Positions 12,901-20,211 of a stretch of DNA of 64,000 nucleotides are shown in pieces; the stretch's first letter is position 1; each line of letters opens with the position of its first letter. Both the position numbers and the translations under genes were made by a program. Source of the DNA: Argyresthia goedartella (lineage: Eukaryota > Arthropoda > Insecta > Lepidoptera > Argyresthiidae); the NCBI GenBank assembly GCA_949825045.1, contig OX463806.1:47268208-47332207 (forward strand). Reading direction: 5' to 3'. The notes beneath the pieces are model-generated. The model saw nothing but the letters and a program-made list of their open reading frames with translations, did not search any database and was not told where the DNA came from.

Positions 12901-15900
12901 GTTTCTTTGGCTCTGAGTGAAAGAGAGGGGTAACTTCTTTCTTTCGCACCCTGTGTGTAAGAAAGTGACGTAACACATAGCTCAGAGCCAAATAAACTTG
13001 AGCGGCCTGTACATATTGGTTGAGGACTCATGTGTGACTCGTTTCCTTGGTTCCTTGTCACCAACCGGCTTAGTGTATTTTCAGAGGTTTCGTGAAACGC
13101 TTGGAACAGTATTTACCTTCCATGGGACACACAGGGTCCACCTTATGTAGGAGTACGACGTCGATATAGTCCACTTGCAGCCTCGCCAGGGACGATCGCA
13201 CGCTCTCGATTATGTGTTTCCGAGATAGACCCCTCTCGTCTGACCTACAACCAAAATTACAAACAGTAGTAGGTTATGTTAGTAGCTAATTATCATATAT
13301 CAGAAAAATGTTTATTGTCTATCAATCTTACCTAATCGTACATGTTTATATACTCACTTGGTGCTCCAATAAACTTTGGCAGTTATGATAATACTAGTCC
13401 TCCTTACGTTCCTCTTCTTTAGAATCCTGCCCAATTCCGCTTCACCTTTTGCTAAATCAGAAAGAATAATTCAGTCACTTTTAAATCTCCTATCGATATC
13501 ATGAAGAAATGCAGACATGAAGTTTCAAATGATTCACGCTTTAGATTAAAGGTATGTATGTATTTATATGTTTTAAGTCTTTGTCTTCTTTAGGACTTAT
13601 TTGTCCGCCGCTGGACAATATGAAACATATGCCTCCCCAATTGTCCTCCAATCCGTGCGTTCAATGCTTGATTTACCAATAGTTACATGTCCCACCACGT
13701 TTCGTGGTCCCTGAAGGCCGCCTGGAGGGGGTAGTAGCGGTGATAGCTCGCTAAAAGACCAAGAAACCTCGCGGGGCGTATAACTGTGGCTAAGCTGAGT
13801 GATGATGATGGAGAAGTTTTACCGCAATGAGCCTCAGACAAATCAAACAGGTTGATCCCATTCTCGATAGCTGTCATCACCAGATCCTCAGCGCAATCCT
13901 CATTCAGCAGCGTCCATATGCCCAGCCCGATGTTGGGAACCCGCAGACCAGACTTGCCGAGGTTCTTGTACCGCAGACCTGGAGTCACTACTGAAGGCAT
14001 CGTGTTCTGGTTTCCGAGGTACGAGGACATATGCCGAGCAACTGTGGTGTCGGCAGCTGTGAAAAGAGGTGGCAAATGAATTCTGAAAATATACTGATCT
14101 CCTTATTTTTAATTTGCCTGAGGCAGACATTCCACTCCAATCCGTTGACTAGTCAACGAACGATTCTAGATGAAAATTACGAATGTTCGACTTCGGAACT
14201 TTGTTTGGACTATAGTTAGGAGACAAACATACTAAAGTCCTGACCCCTCTGAGGTGATCCCTAGGGGGGGAGGGGGGAGGGGAGAGGGAGGGGGAGGGGG
14301 AGGTAGGGGGGCACAAAAAGGTGCTTCGAAAACGACGCGTTATTGGAAATTTTGTTGTACGACATAATGTAAGAGCTCCGTGGTCTAATGGTTTTCATGG
14401 TTGCTTCTCACATAGGAGATGCAGGTCCAGGCTTCTATCGCTGCGTTGTCTTAAAACCCCTCCATCAATCCGCACTGAGTGGTGGAGTGTTAGTTAATAA
14501 GCTAACGTTTTTTCTCTCGTTAGTTGGCCAACTATCGACAGATAGTAAACTGTAGCGTACTGCTTACTATATGAGGCGTTAGTTGATAGACTAACTGTTA
14601 AAACGGTTAAATAGTGAATTGTTTTAAACTTAATTGCAAACGAAATACCAAGGCAAATTCCAAATTCCAAATGTCTTTATTACTGTAGATATTTACATAT
14701 ACTTAGCAATCGTCATTTTTTGCCACTTCTCTACATTGGACCACTGTGGAAGAAAAAGGGCGTAGAACGTTGATCAACTAACGCGTTAGTTTGTCAACTA
14801 ACGGTTTTGACTATCTTACGCATACACTTTTTACATATGCCCAATCATTCTCTAGGAAATGGTCTCCGAAAAAAGTAAAAAAAAGTTCATCTGAGGAAAA
14901 AGTGTCGCAAAGAAAGAAATAGAGTTGAATTGCTCTTCAAAAATATTATGTACTTATGCTAATTCTTCATTTACGGTTGAAAACTTCGTAGCTCAACATC
15001 ATAGACAATTATTGTATAGAATCAAAGTTTTACAGAATTTTATCATTTTTCATTATGTGGATGCAAATATTATGATTTGTCTTTTCTAGATTTAAGCAAA
15101 CATCCGAAAATCGGGGCCTACTTTGTAAACAGTGAGATCTTCGCGCGGGCCCAGGAATGATTGGTGGTAACGTCATTTCGCGTCGGCAAAGCTTCTCTGT
15201 GGTCACATGGGTAAGTAAGATATTGGGTAGGTACTTGCCTTGATCTAGCATCTGCTGAGAATTGGCGCTAAAGTCATCACTCATACAATCCAACGACGCG
15301 ATGGGCGCACGACACCTAACGAACAAAGTTGCACACATTACACAACTAGTAAATGTACACGTTATCTACTATTTTAATATAATTAGAAACCCGATTAACA
15401 TACCTAGTAGAGGTTATAAAAATGCCTGTTATCTAATAGCGTGTTTGGTCGCCGCATGTAAGTATTTCTTGACTATTGATGCAGATTGACTATCTCACGA
15501 AATCAGTTTGACCATATGTGTGTACATATGATACCATTCGATTGCATATGTATGCTTCCTATGTGAGTGAGAGTGAGACCCTTGGCCAAGAGATTCCCCA
15601 CCGATTCCGTTTTATGAAGATGCGCGCATACAGGTAATATCAACCACCATCTTTGATATCTACGTAATATAATTATACACTTTTAATATTTGAAAATTGG
15701 ATTGGCTTAACAACTCAAAAAGCAGTCAGATGACGAACAAAGTGAGTCCAGACGTGCCTAACGAGTAGTGTAATTTTAAGTAAATTCTTTGCGTGAACGG
15801 CACTTGGAGTTTTATTCCATGAAACGCTCGCGGCGCGGCTCAATGCTACCTCCCTCCACCTCCACACATACATTTCGCGTTACATTACACTTTATATATG

Positions 15901-18357
15901 CAATTCTAGACCCGGATAAGGTCTGCCGTAGATCAAGCAAATGATATACTTTATTCACAGCGTGATCGAAATTATTCAGCAGTAGTAATACATCTAACAT
16001 TCTAAACATTTTTGATCTACCCCAAGTGCCAATTGATAATTTAAAGATGTGGTCTAAACATTCATAGCATTTTATTTATTTAAACTAAACAGAACTAGGT
16101 TATTACGAGTAAAATCTACAATAAGCTAGTTGACAGATCTAATACTACATAGTTTCGATTAAACTACCTAATTAATTTGAATTGGAAAAAGCTAATTATG
16201 ATCCACTGCTTTACACATAGGTACATGTTCGATGAATTCAGTGATGATGACGATGGATGATGGATTAATGTCCTGTATTATTTTACCTAAATACTTCTAC
16301 TTGATCAATTTCAGAGATTTGTTTTAAAATCTAGGCCCACAAACTAACTTGACAAGATAAAAAGCAAGACACAAAAACTCTTTATGGTTTAGGTATATTC
16401 TCATACATATATATATATATACTTTTACTGAGTTTTAAACAAAATCTATGTCAAAAGTATAGCACTTTCATGAACTAGACTACAGTACAAAATAAACTAG
16501 CTGTTTATAATAAAAATATCACTTTGTAAGTAAGTACAACAATTTTAAAATCTAACAAGTAAAAGGGAGATCATCCATTATGATCAAAGTGACATCGTTC
16601 CAACAAACAGCTGCTGAAATACCCAATTTAGTATATATTTTTTAAACTTTTGAGTATTGGCTTCAGCGCTGTCGATGACGACCTGAAATCCCAAATGTAG
16701 AAGAAAGGAAATAAAACAGTAGGTAACAGAAGGTATAAAGTGAGGAAGCTGTACAGGTGACTGGAAGAAAGGAAGTGGCTTACCTCCTATGCGATGTTTC
16801 TGGAAGCTCGAAGACCAGCAAGAGAAGCTACTGAGTAATAGCCATGAGCTACCGCCAAGCTATCATGTCACATAAATACTCATGTTAGTCATTCTATCTA
16901 GGACTACTGCTATGTAAATATGAAAAGCTGTTTTGACGAAAAAAGTCATAGATCTTAATCTTCATCTGGATTTGAATAAATCTATCTAAATAGTTGTTAA
17001 TGAAACAACTCACCGGAATGAAATTTAATAAATTCATCAGTGGGATAACTCGTATTTTCTAAACAGTATTTAAATTGAAACAACTATTATCGCATAGCTT
17101 TTCGCTAGCTCACGGCCCGCCGCAGTGATGCTGATTACTCGCACGCATGCGGCGACGGCGGTATTCGCGACTTGCATGTTCGGTGGTGTTTGCTACTTGC
17201 ATGTTCGGCGGTGTGGACGAGACTCATGTCGGTGGTGTGGACGATGCGGTGCGGCGCGGGCGAGGTGCGACTCAACACTACTGCGGCGGGGGAGGAGACG
17301 ATATGACATGTTTTACTCAATGCTAAATCATTGTTGTACTGATCAAAGTGAGTTGTTTTTAAGTTAATCCTAATAGTCCATATCTTTAAGGATAACATAC
17401 TTAATTATAAAACAAGACCGACTGTTAGATTTGTATGTAGAACTTTGTAGAAATTTTTGCTCCAATAAAATTTACGTAAACAAGGATGTCTAATCTACTC
17501 AGTAAGGATTTACGCGTGAGATTTCGGCACATAGATTCAATGTTCAAGATTCCCTCGTTGAGGTGTAACAACAATTTTTACAAAAAAATATGTGTTTATC
17601 CAGAATTCTAACAAAATTCATCGTATTCTTTTTCAATGCCATCTCATCAGAATACGTTAGTGTGACGATTGTATGTAGGTCAATAGCGCGTTGTTGTCCC
17701 CCCCCCCGGCCGGCCGGCCGGCCGGCCGGGGGGGGGGGCCCATAGCCGCAATGCAATGGGTGGGGAGCTATGGGGGTAGGTTGGCAGGGGTGGATAATTG
17801 ATGCTACGGGGAGCACCGATATGAATAACCTTAGTTTTATGCAGTAGTCATAGTCAAGGCTATACGAAACAATCAAGGCCTGGTAAGAAGTCTAGAAGAT
17901 TCTAGCGTAATTAGGTGTCAGTGAAATTGATAGGGTATCTGAATGTTATGTTAGCTTTAAATTATGAACTAATAAAGCGTAAAAAATATTGATATAACCC
18001 CGGATTTAGTGAAATTAATTAAGCATTTTCAATATAGTTTAATTTTATGGTCGTATCGATCGATAGATAAATGTATCTGCCTATGTTAAACCCAGATCGG
18101 ATGGAGTTTGATATTAGAAAACATGCACATCGATCTTCCGATGTGTATGGATGTCATGTCGTCTTCCCACCCGAGCTTCTAGTCTCTCGCCTTCGTTACC
18201 GATATATGGTGGGCATTGCGTTGGAGTCCACGCTGGCGCTGTCCGAAGGCCCCATCGGGGTGTGAGGGGTGCGCGGGGTGCGTGGGGTGCGCGGCCCCAC
18301 CGAGGATTCGCTCCGAGACAGCCCCCCTCCGCCGCCGCCGCCGCCGCCGATGTGCAT
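764..18357 (-). CDS. Hk: Hyperkinetic-like voltage-gated K+ channel beta subunit, 14 coding exons
   Basis: This is a cytoplasmic aldo-keto-reductase-fold beta subunit that assembles with Shaker-type Kv alpha subunits and modulates gating (known for the family). Coding exons in order are 18357-18200, 15315-15239, 14056-13823, 13451-13358, 13244-13117, 10995-10916, 10124-9992, 9694-9552, 9243-9147, 8870-8755, 8322-8192, 2236-2065, 1795-1723 and 993-764. Phases agree at every junction. The frame to the TGA at 2118-2116 is exactly 503 codons. Family blocks appear in the right order: [92 protein letters not shown] and [10 protein letters not shown]. The AKR catalytic Asp and Lys positions are kept, while the Tyr position is His (SEAHC). 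The N-terminus is Gly-rich then Ser/Thr/Pro-rich. A further 117 in-frame residues lie beyond the TGA. Boundaries come from GT/AG (one GC/AG) consensus and phase, without transcript data. Confidence 0.9.
1110..1163. repeat. Intronic hairpin, about 20-bp arms
   Basis: catgtcgagttaggat at the left is mirrored by atcctaactcgacatg at the right, about 13 bases apart. It lies in the Hk intron between the last two exons. It may be a MITE remnant or a structured intronic element. Confidence 0.6.
1723..1795 (-). CDS. Hk: Hk exon 13 (post-TGA extension)
   Basis: The acceptor cttctttttgcag is followed by 24 codons plus one base, then the donor ACCG|gtcagt. The peptide is Lys-rich at the start ([18 protein letters not shown]). 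It starts in phase 0, matching the upstream exon end, and leaves one base, matching the final exon. If it were spliced in either other frame, short stops would appear, so only the frame continuing through the upstream TGA is open. Confidence 0.6.
2065..2236 (-). CDS. Hk: Hk exon 12, contains in-frame TGA then open frame
   Basis: The acceptor gtggttgcag and donor AAG|gtagga bound this exon. The frame set by the upstream exon (left-over GC plus C) gives [17 protein letters not shown] and later [10 protein letters not shown], then TGA at 2118-2116 followed by C. After the TGA the same frame is open for 17 codons ([17 protein letters not shown]) to the donor in phase 0. The conventional stop is therefore inside this exon, 51 nt before the donor. 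Confidence 0.75.
2388..2659. mobile_element. Long-palindrome MITE
   Basis: The left arm, beginning acaaggtgacatttaattag at 2391, is mirrored by the right arm ending gtcaccttgt at 2656. The arms are over 90 bp with few mismatches, and the internal loop is about 80 bp. The flanking tata on both sides fits a TA-type target duplication. A transcript of this Hk intron would fold into a long hairpin. A diverged relative lies at 31850-32040. Confidence 0.75.
2660..3020. mobile_element. TIR element abutting the palindromic MITE
   Basis: The left end, cagggtgttaatttgtaaag then ttacgcccgac, is mirrored at the right end by gtcgggcgtaactaacc then aaatcaacatcctg. The arms are about 33 bp with several mismatches. 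The interior has a very G-rich patch at 2786-2860. No coding capacity. It begins at the very base where the preceding palindrome ends. Confidence 0.6.
3021..4536. other. Hk intron, no gene seen
   Basis: AT-rich intronic sequence. At 4270-4400 there are two similar stretches around agtagttcctc. Just before 4537 there is a degenerate tandem of a ggtacgag motif (4468-4520). No supported gene. Confidence 0.5.
4537..4638 (-). CDS. Hk: Candidate Hk cassette exon (34 codons)
   Basis: The acceptor gtgtttcctcgtag precedes CGCCTACTAC, and a modest donor AGCAG|gtccat ends the exon. The length is 102 bp, so inclusion keeps frame. The first base completes the Ala codon left by the exon at 8192-8322, and the last two bases hand on the phase needed at 2236. 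The peptide starts [13 protein letters not shown] and then has an Ala/Thr run. It could instead be read as an alternative C-terminus ending at a TGA near 4455. The donor is weak, and the composition is low-complexity. Confidence 0.35.
4745..7490. repeat. 74-bp minisatellite, about 32 uninterrupted units plus 2 before a SINE
   Basis: The unit core is tggcgcgagacatcagtgcg, ggctcggtataggtgtcctg, cggtagtggtgtggtggcgt, gacgtctgtctgta. Spacing is 74 bp (for example 5146 to 5220). Units at the middle of the array are nearly identical, while those at both edges diverge, as expected from unequal exchange. It lies wholly inside the Hk intron between the exons at 8192-8322 and 2065-2236. 74 is not a multiple of 3 and the units are not coding. 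Confidence 0.95.
4905..5143 (-). mobile_element. tRNA-derived SINE inside the minisatellite
   Basis: Read on the minus strand, the head is tRNA-like with A-box gtggcgcagtggttgtgg and B-box ggtcccgggttcgatccctg. A poly-T tract on the plus strand (5035-5060), a SINE body and a tail of ataaacataaac repeats follow. It splits the minisatellite, so it arrived after the array had begun. The same body recurs at 39740-39870 (plus) and 48965-49085 (minus). Confidence 0.8.
7491..8191. other. Hk intron with partial duplicate of exon 11
   Basis: Apart from a short GT microsatellite at 7803-7820 and the duplicated exon piece listed separately, I see nothing here. Confidence 0.5.
8024..8160 (-). pseudogene. 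Broken tandem duplicate of the Hk exon at 8192-8322
   Basis: The minus-strand frame reads [19 protein letters not shown] against the true exon's [20 protein letters not shown] preserved donor (ggc|gtaagtacccc) and shared downstream intron sequence follow. The copy lacks the first half of the exon and its acceptor, and carries a 2-nt deletion after the SQQ codons that shifts frame. It sits immediately downstream of the functional exon and is a relic of a local tandem duplication. Confidence 0.75.
8192..8322 (-). CDS. Hk: Hk exon 11 (end of AKR core)
   Basis: The acceptor ttttggccccag and donor CTGGC|gtgagt bound this exon. The peptide begins [20 protein letters not shown] and includes [12 protein letters not shown], the conserved end of the Kv-beta core. 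Phase 0 in, two bases out. Confidence 0.85.
8396..8505. repeat. Foldback element, family of three
   Basis: The left arm tttggatctgagcgagctgt mirrors agctcgctcagagccaaagg across a TC-repeat centre (8421-8442). Related foldbacks with a gccaagtttctttggctctg arm lie at 12890-13005 and 42655-42725. Short non-autonomous DNA elements (inference). Confidence 0.5.
8755..8870 (-). CDS. Hk: Hk exon 10
   Basis: The acceptor gttttctttgcag and donor CTACAG|gtttgt bound this exon. It encodes [14 protein letters not shown] and [19 protein letters not shown], the Kv-beta segment lining the cofactor site. Two bases in, phase 0 out. Confidence 0.9.
8883..8990. repeat. Unclassified dispersed repeat, copy 1
   Basis: A stretch with ccactcgtctgtgggtagat and aaaatggcccgcgattttga recurs at 41113-41230 with about 85 percent identity by eye. 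It begins some 13 bp upstream (in gene orientation) of the acceptor of the Hk exon at 8755-8870. Confidence 0.6.
9147..9243 (-). CDS. Hk: Hk exon 9
   Basis: The acceptor atctctctgcacag|CTAAG and donor CTCA|gtaagt bound this exon. It encodes [19 protein letters not shown] and [12 protein letters not shown]. An alternative acceptor 14 bp upstream (cttgtaacag, exon start 9257) would need a weaker donor, gtggct, in the preceding exon. The chosen pair has the better pyrimidine tract. Confidence 0.75.
9552..9694 (-). CDS. Hk: Hk exon 8
   Basis: The acceptor cattctgcag and donor GAA|gttagt bound this exon. It encodes [20 protein letters not shown] and [14 protein letters not shown], the variable region after KIGVG in the family. 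Confidence 0.8.
9992..10124 (-). CDS. Hk: Hk exon 7
   Basis: The acceptor gcaaatttgcag and donor GTTG|gtagga bound this exon. It encodes [20 protein letters not shown] and then [20 protein letters not shown], highly conserved in Kv-beta proteins. Confidence 0.92.
10231..10640. repeat. Tandem duplication, two units of about 205 bp
   Basis: Both units start ggagacagcatcatacgtcg and carry tggccaccctagcggt and a GT-rich stretch. They differ by scattered substitutions and small indels. Intronic within Hk. Confidence 0.8.
10680..10890 (-). repeat. Common dispersed repeat family (copy 1)
   Basis: The shared core, in plus orientation of the family, is gggtgccaaa, then a CCGTCTGTC-rich run, then cggcaacagaaat. 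Other copies are at 19320-19560 and 19600-19770 (plus), 32620-32795 (minus) and 42945-43045 (plus). Probably a non-autonomous element of the host genome; class not assigned. Confidence 0.6.
10916..10995 (-). CDS. Hk: Hk exon 6 (80 bp)
   Basis: The acceptor ttgtttacag and donor TCTGAG|gtgagt bound this exon. It encodes [20 protein letters not shown] and RWSPSE. The WGTxRW motif is diagnostic for Kv-beta. Phases join the exons on both sides. Confidence 0.92.
11527..12098. mobile_element. Non-autonomous TIR element
   Basis: tgttgtaaatacgctacta with tttctgggccaaaataattt on the left is mirrored by aaattatttcggcccagaaa with tagcgtttttacaaca on the right. The arms are about 55-60 bp with several mismatches. 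The interior has no transposase. Confidence 0.55.
12890..13005. repeat. Foldback element
   Basis: cgccaagtttctttggctctgag (23 bp in total, split here by mismatches) is mirrored by ctcagagccaaataaacttg. Same family as 8396-8505 and 42655-42725. Confidence 0.55.
13117..13244 (-). CDS. Hk: Hk exon 5
   Basis: The acceptor attttggttgtag and donor ATGGAAG|gtaaat bound this exon. It encodes [20 protein letters not shown] and [19 protein letters not shown]. Confidence 0.92.
13358..13451 (-). CDS. Hk: Hk exon 4
   Basis: The acceptor tttctgatttag and donor ACCAA|gtgagt bound this exon. It encodes [20 protein letters not shown] and then [10 protein letters not shown], with the AKR catalytic Lys in ITAK. 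Confidence 0.9.
13823..14056 (-). CDS. Hk: Hk exon 3 (start of AKR barrel)
   Basis: The acceptor cacctcttttcacag and donor TTGCG|gtaaaa bound this exon. It encodes [20 protein letters not shown] and [13 protein letters not shown]. The Asp of LFD is the conserved AKR Asp. Five residues on, where vertebrate Kv-beta has the catalytic Tyr, there is His. Confidence 0.92.
14057..15238. other. Hk intron 2 with G-rich run and TE fragments
   Basis: It holds a G-run at 14263-14311, a tRNA-like SINE head (14370-14450, plus, ctccgtggtctaatggtt then a decayed B box) and a minus-oriented LINE 3' end (14655-14770, same family as 28213-30022). Repeated gttagttga-type palindromic motifs occur at 14485-14810. 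Confidence 0.5.
15239..15315 (-). CDS. Hk: Hk exon 2, with GC-AG donor
   Basis: The acceptor actttgttcgttag opens 25 codons ([20 protein letters not shown]) flanked by single bases on each side. The donor is AAG|gcaagt, the usual context for GC-AG introns. The left-over G joins CT of the next exon as Ala. ATG at 15284 inside this exon could start a shorter isoform. Confidence 0.7.
15316..17100. other. Hk intron 1, no gene seen
   Basis: AT-rich intronic DNA with a short AT microsatellite near 16407-16422. No open frame worth calling. Confidence 0.5.
17105..17310. other. GC-rich island in Hk intron 1, unassigned
   Basis: It is strongly CpG-rich against its AT-rich surroundings, with an imperfect duplication of cttgcatgttcggtggtgt. 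On the minus strand a good acceptor (cctcccccgccgcag) opens at about 17286, but no convincing coding frame or donor follows. It may be an alternative first exon or promoter. Confidence 0.3.
17698..17738. repeat. 41-bp palindrome C10-(GGCC)5-G11
   Basis: Ten C, five GGCC units, then eleven G. This is a near-perfect inverted repeat with G-quadruplex and i-motif potential, in Hk intron 1. Confidence 0.9.
18200..18357 (-). CDS. Hk: Hk exon 1, start codon and N-terminus
   Basis: ATG at 18357 opens 52 codons plus two bases and ends at the donor TATCG|gtaacg. The peptide is MHI followed by nine Gly, then [20 protein letters not shown] and [17 protein letters not shown], a Ser/Thr/Pro-rich N-terminus. 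The two left-over bases CG pair with the G opening the exon at 15315. I chose it because the minus-strand frame and phase agree, not from homology of this low-complexity segment. Confidence 0.65.
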
Positions 18358-18623
18358 TGTTGAACACCTCAGCTAACTAATCCGCAAACTGCATCATAGC
18401 CGACTCTACCCCACAAAATCTGCAACCCCAGTGACACGACACACACGGAATTTAGTTACGTAACTCAGAAAGATTACAGGGAGACTGCAGAACGGCATGC
18501 CTTACGCTAACAACAAAATATAGTTTATTTTGATCACATCTGAACTCATCTAAGAAGTGGAAATATCAATCACTAGAGGGTAACATTTAACACCTTTCGG
18601 GTCGCGATGGTGTTTCAACTCAC

Positions 18624-18840
18624 CGTGGCTCTGCAATTTGTGGGTTGAGGTTTATTGGGTCGGTCGCGGGAACCGGGTTTGTGACACGGCCGAAAACAAA
18701 CTGTGAGATTGGTGTACTGCGGCTGTGGGGTCGGTCTGGAAGCGGTGTGGGGTAGTGGGGGAGGTTGCGCGCGCAAGCAAACTACGGCGGCCTGCCGACC
18801 TTTCCCGTCCGTAGGCCAATGAGTTACATGAGCGTTTTTA
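18624..18840 (-). CDS. Hk: Probable Hk 5' untranslated exon
   Basis: A GC-rich minus-strand block ends at a strong donor, CCACG|gtgagt. Sequence just upstream of the exon-1 ATG offers acceptors (cggattag, gttag). The 5' boundary is not determined. An open frame of about 70 codons inside is not needed for this call. Placed as an untranslated exon by inference. Confidence 0.35.
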
Positions 18841-20209
18841 AACTTCAAACTTCAAAATATTTATTTCAAAATAGATTCTTACGAAAACTTTTTGTACGTC
18901 ATTTTAATCTACACTGACGAGCAATGAAAAATTACTCCTAAACGGGAAAGGCTAACTTAATGACGGCGCGCCGTCTGCAATATTGAAATACATTTAACAG
19001 CGCATCAGAATATTACCAATTAAAAACGTAAATATTGGAAACTTAATATTGGTTCTATGTCTTAGGAGATGTTAAGATGTTTGTCGGCATTTTTTGAGTG
19101 GAACTTTTTCGTTGCTCGTCAGTGTATATAATGCAAGAAAAACTACTAGTGCTTCGGAACGTGTTACGGCAATGGAGAAAAAGCCGCGCAAGAAACTCGT
19201 ACTCTGCAACAAGACCTACTTTTCTTTTATATATGTTTATTTTTTTTTCAAAAATAGTTCTGTTACAAACATCGAGACGTAATATGCTTTATAACATACC
19301 ATAAAATTTAGGATTTCATACCCGAAGGGTGCCAAAAGAGACGCATTACTTTGCCTCCGCCGTCCGTCCGTCTGTCCGTCTGTCGGCCTGTCCGTCTGTT
19401 GGCGGGCTATATCTCATGAACCGTAATAGGTAGAGCCTGGAAATTACCACGGATTGTGTATTTCTGTTGCCGCTACAGCAACAAGTAATGAACTAAACGA
19501 GATTTTATAAATGAAAGGGTCCCCATACAAGAGGCATGTTTTATTTAACACCCCTCGCCATACAACAAAACATAACACAACAAGTTAGGTCAGTCTGACT
19601 GTATTTGTGTCCGTCTGCGGGTTATAGGTATAGAGTTATTGTTTACAGATTCTTTATTTCTATTGCCGCTGCAATAACAAATAATGAACTACATTTTATT
19701 TAAATAATAAAGTGGTCACCATAAAAAGGACGTGTTTTTGCACTTTTTCTTTTACCGACGGTGGTACGGAACCCACTTTACCGTTTTGTAAAATTGTAAT
19801 CCGACAAAGAAATCATTTTTCCTACTCGTACTTATATCTTTTTTTGATTTATAGCTATATAGTGACTCCATGAATCACAGTCCCAAACAAAAAGCGATGA
19901 GTGGGACAGTGGGAAAACGAATTGTGATTTTTAGTTTGATGATCAGCAGATTACCTATGACAGACTTTAAGAAAAAAACTGTAGGTAATGTATTTAATAA
20001 ATCGTGTGCAAAGGAAAGTTGTCATATTTTATGTTGTTTTAAAAGTTTTTCAGAATGATGTTCTGCAGGCTCTTATTAACATCATATTTACTTATTGCTT
20101 TTAGTTATTATTATTATTATTAAGTTCTTCAAACTCTAGCTCATTCTTTACTAAAATTGCTGCGCCGTCTCAATTTCCTATTTTATTTCCTCGTCGTGCC
20201 CTGCAAACG
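18841..20209. repeat. Upstream region of Hk with dispersed repeats
   Basis: Two copies of the CCGTCTGTC-type dispersed repeat (19320-19560 and 19600-19770) lie here. Otherwise AT-rich with no supported gene. Hk promoter elements could lie at the left end but none is recognisable. Confidence 0.45.
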
Positions 20210-20211
20210 TA

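Larger units (their letters stand above)
10996..13116. other. Hk intron holding a TIR element, no other gene seen
   Basis: Inside are a TIR-flanked segment (11527-12098) and a foldback (12890-13005). A 65-codon plus-strand frame at 12243-12440 has no recognisable similarity and no splice support, so I do not call it a gene. Confidence 0.4.
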
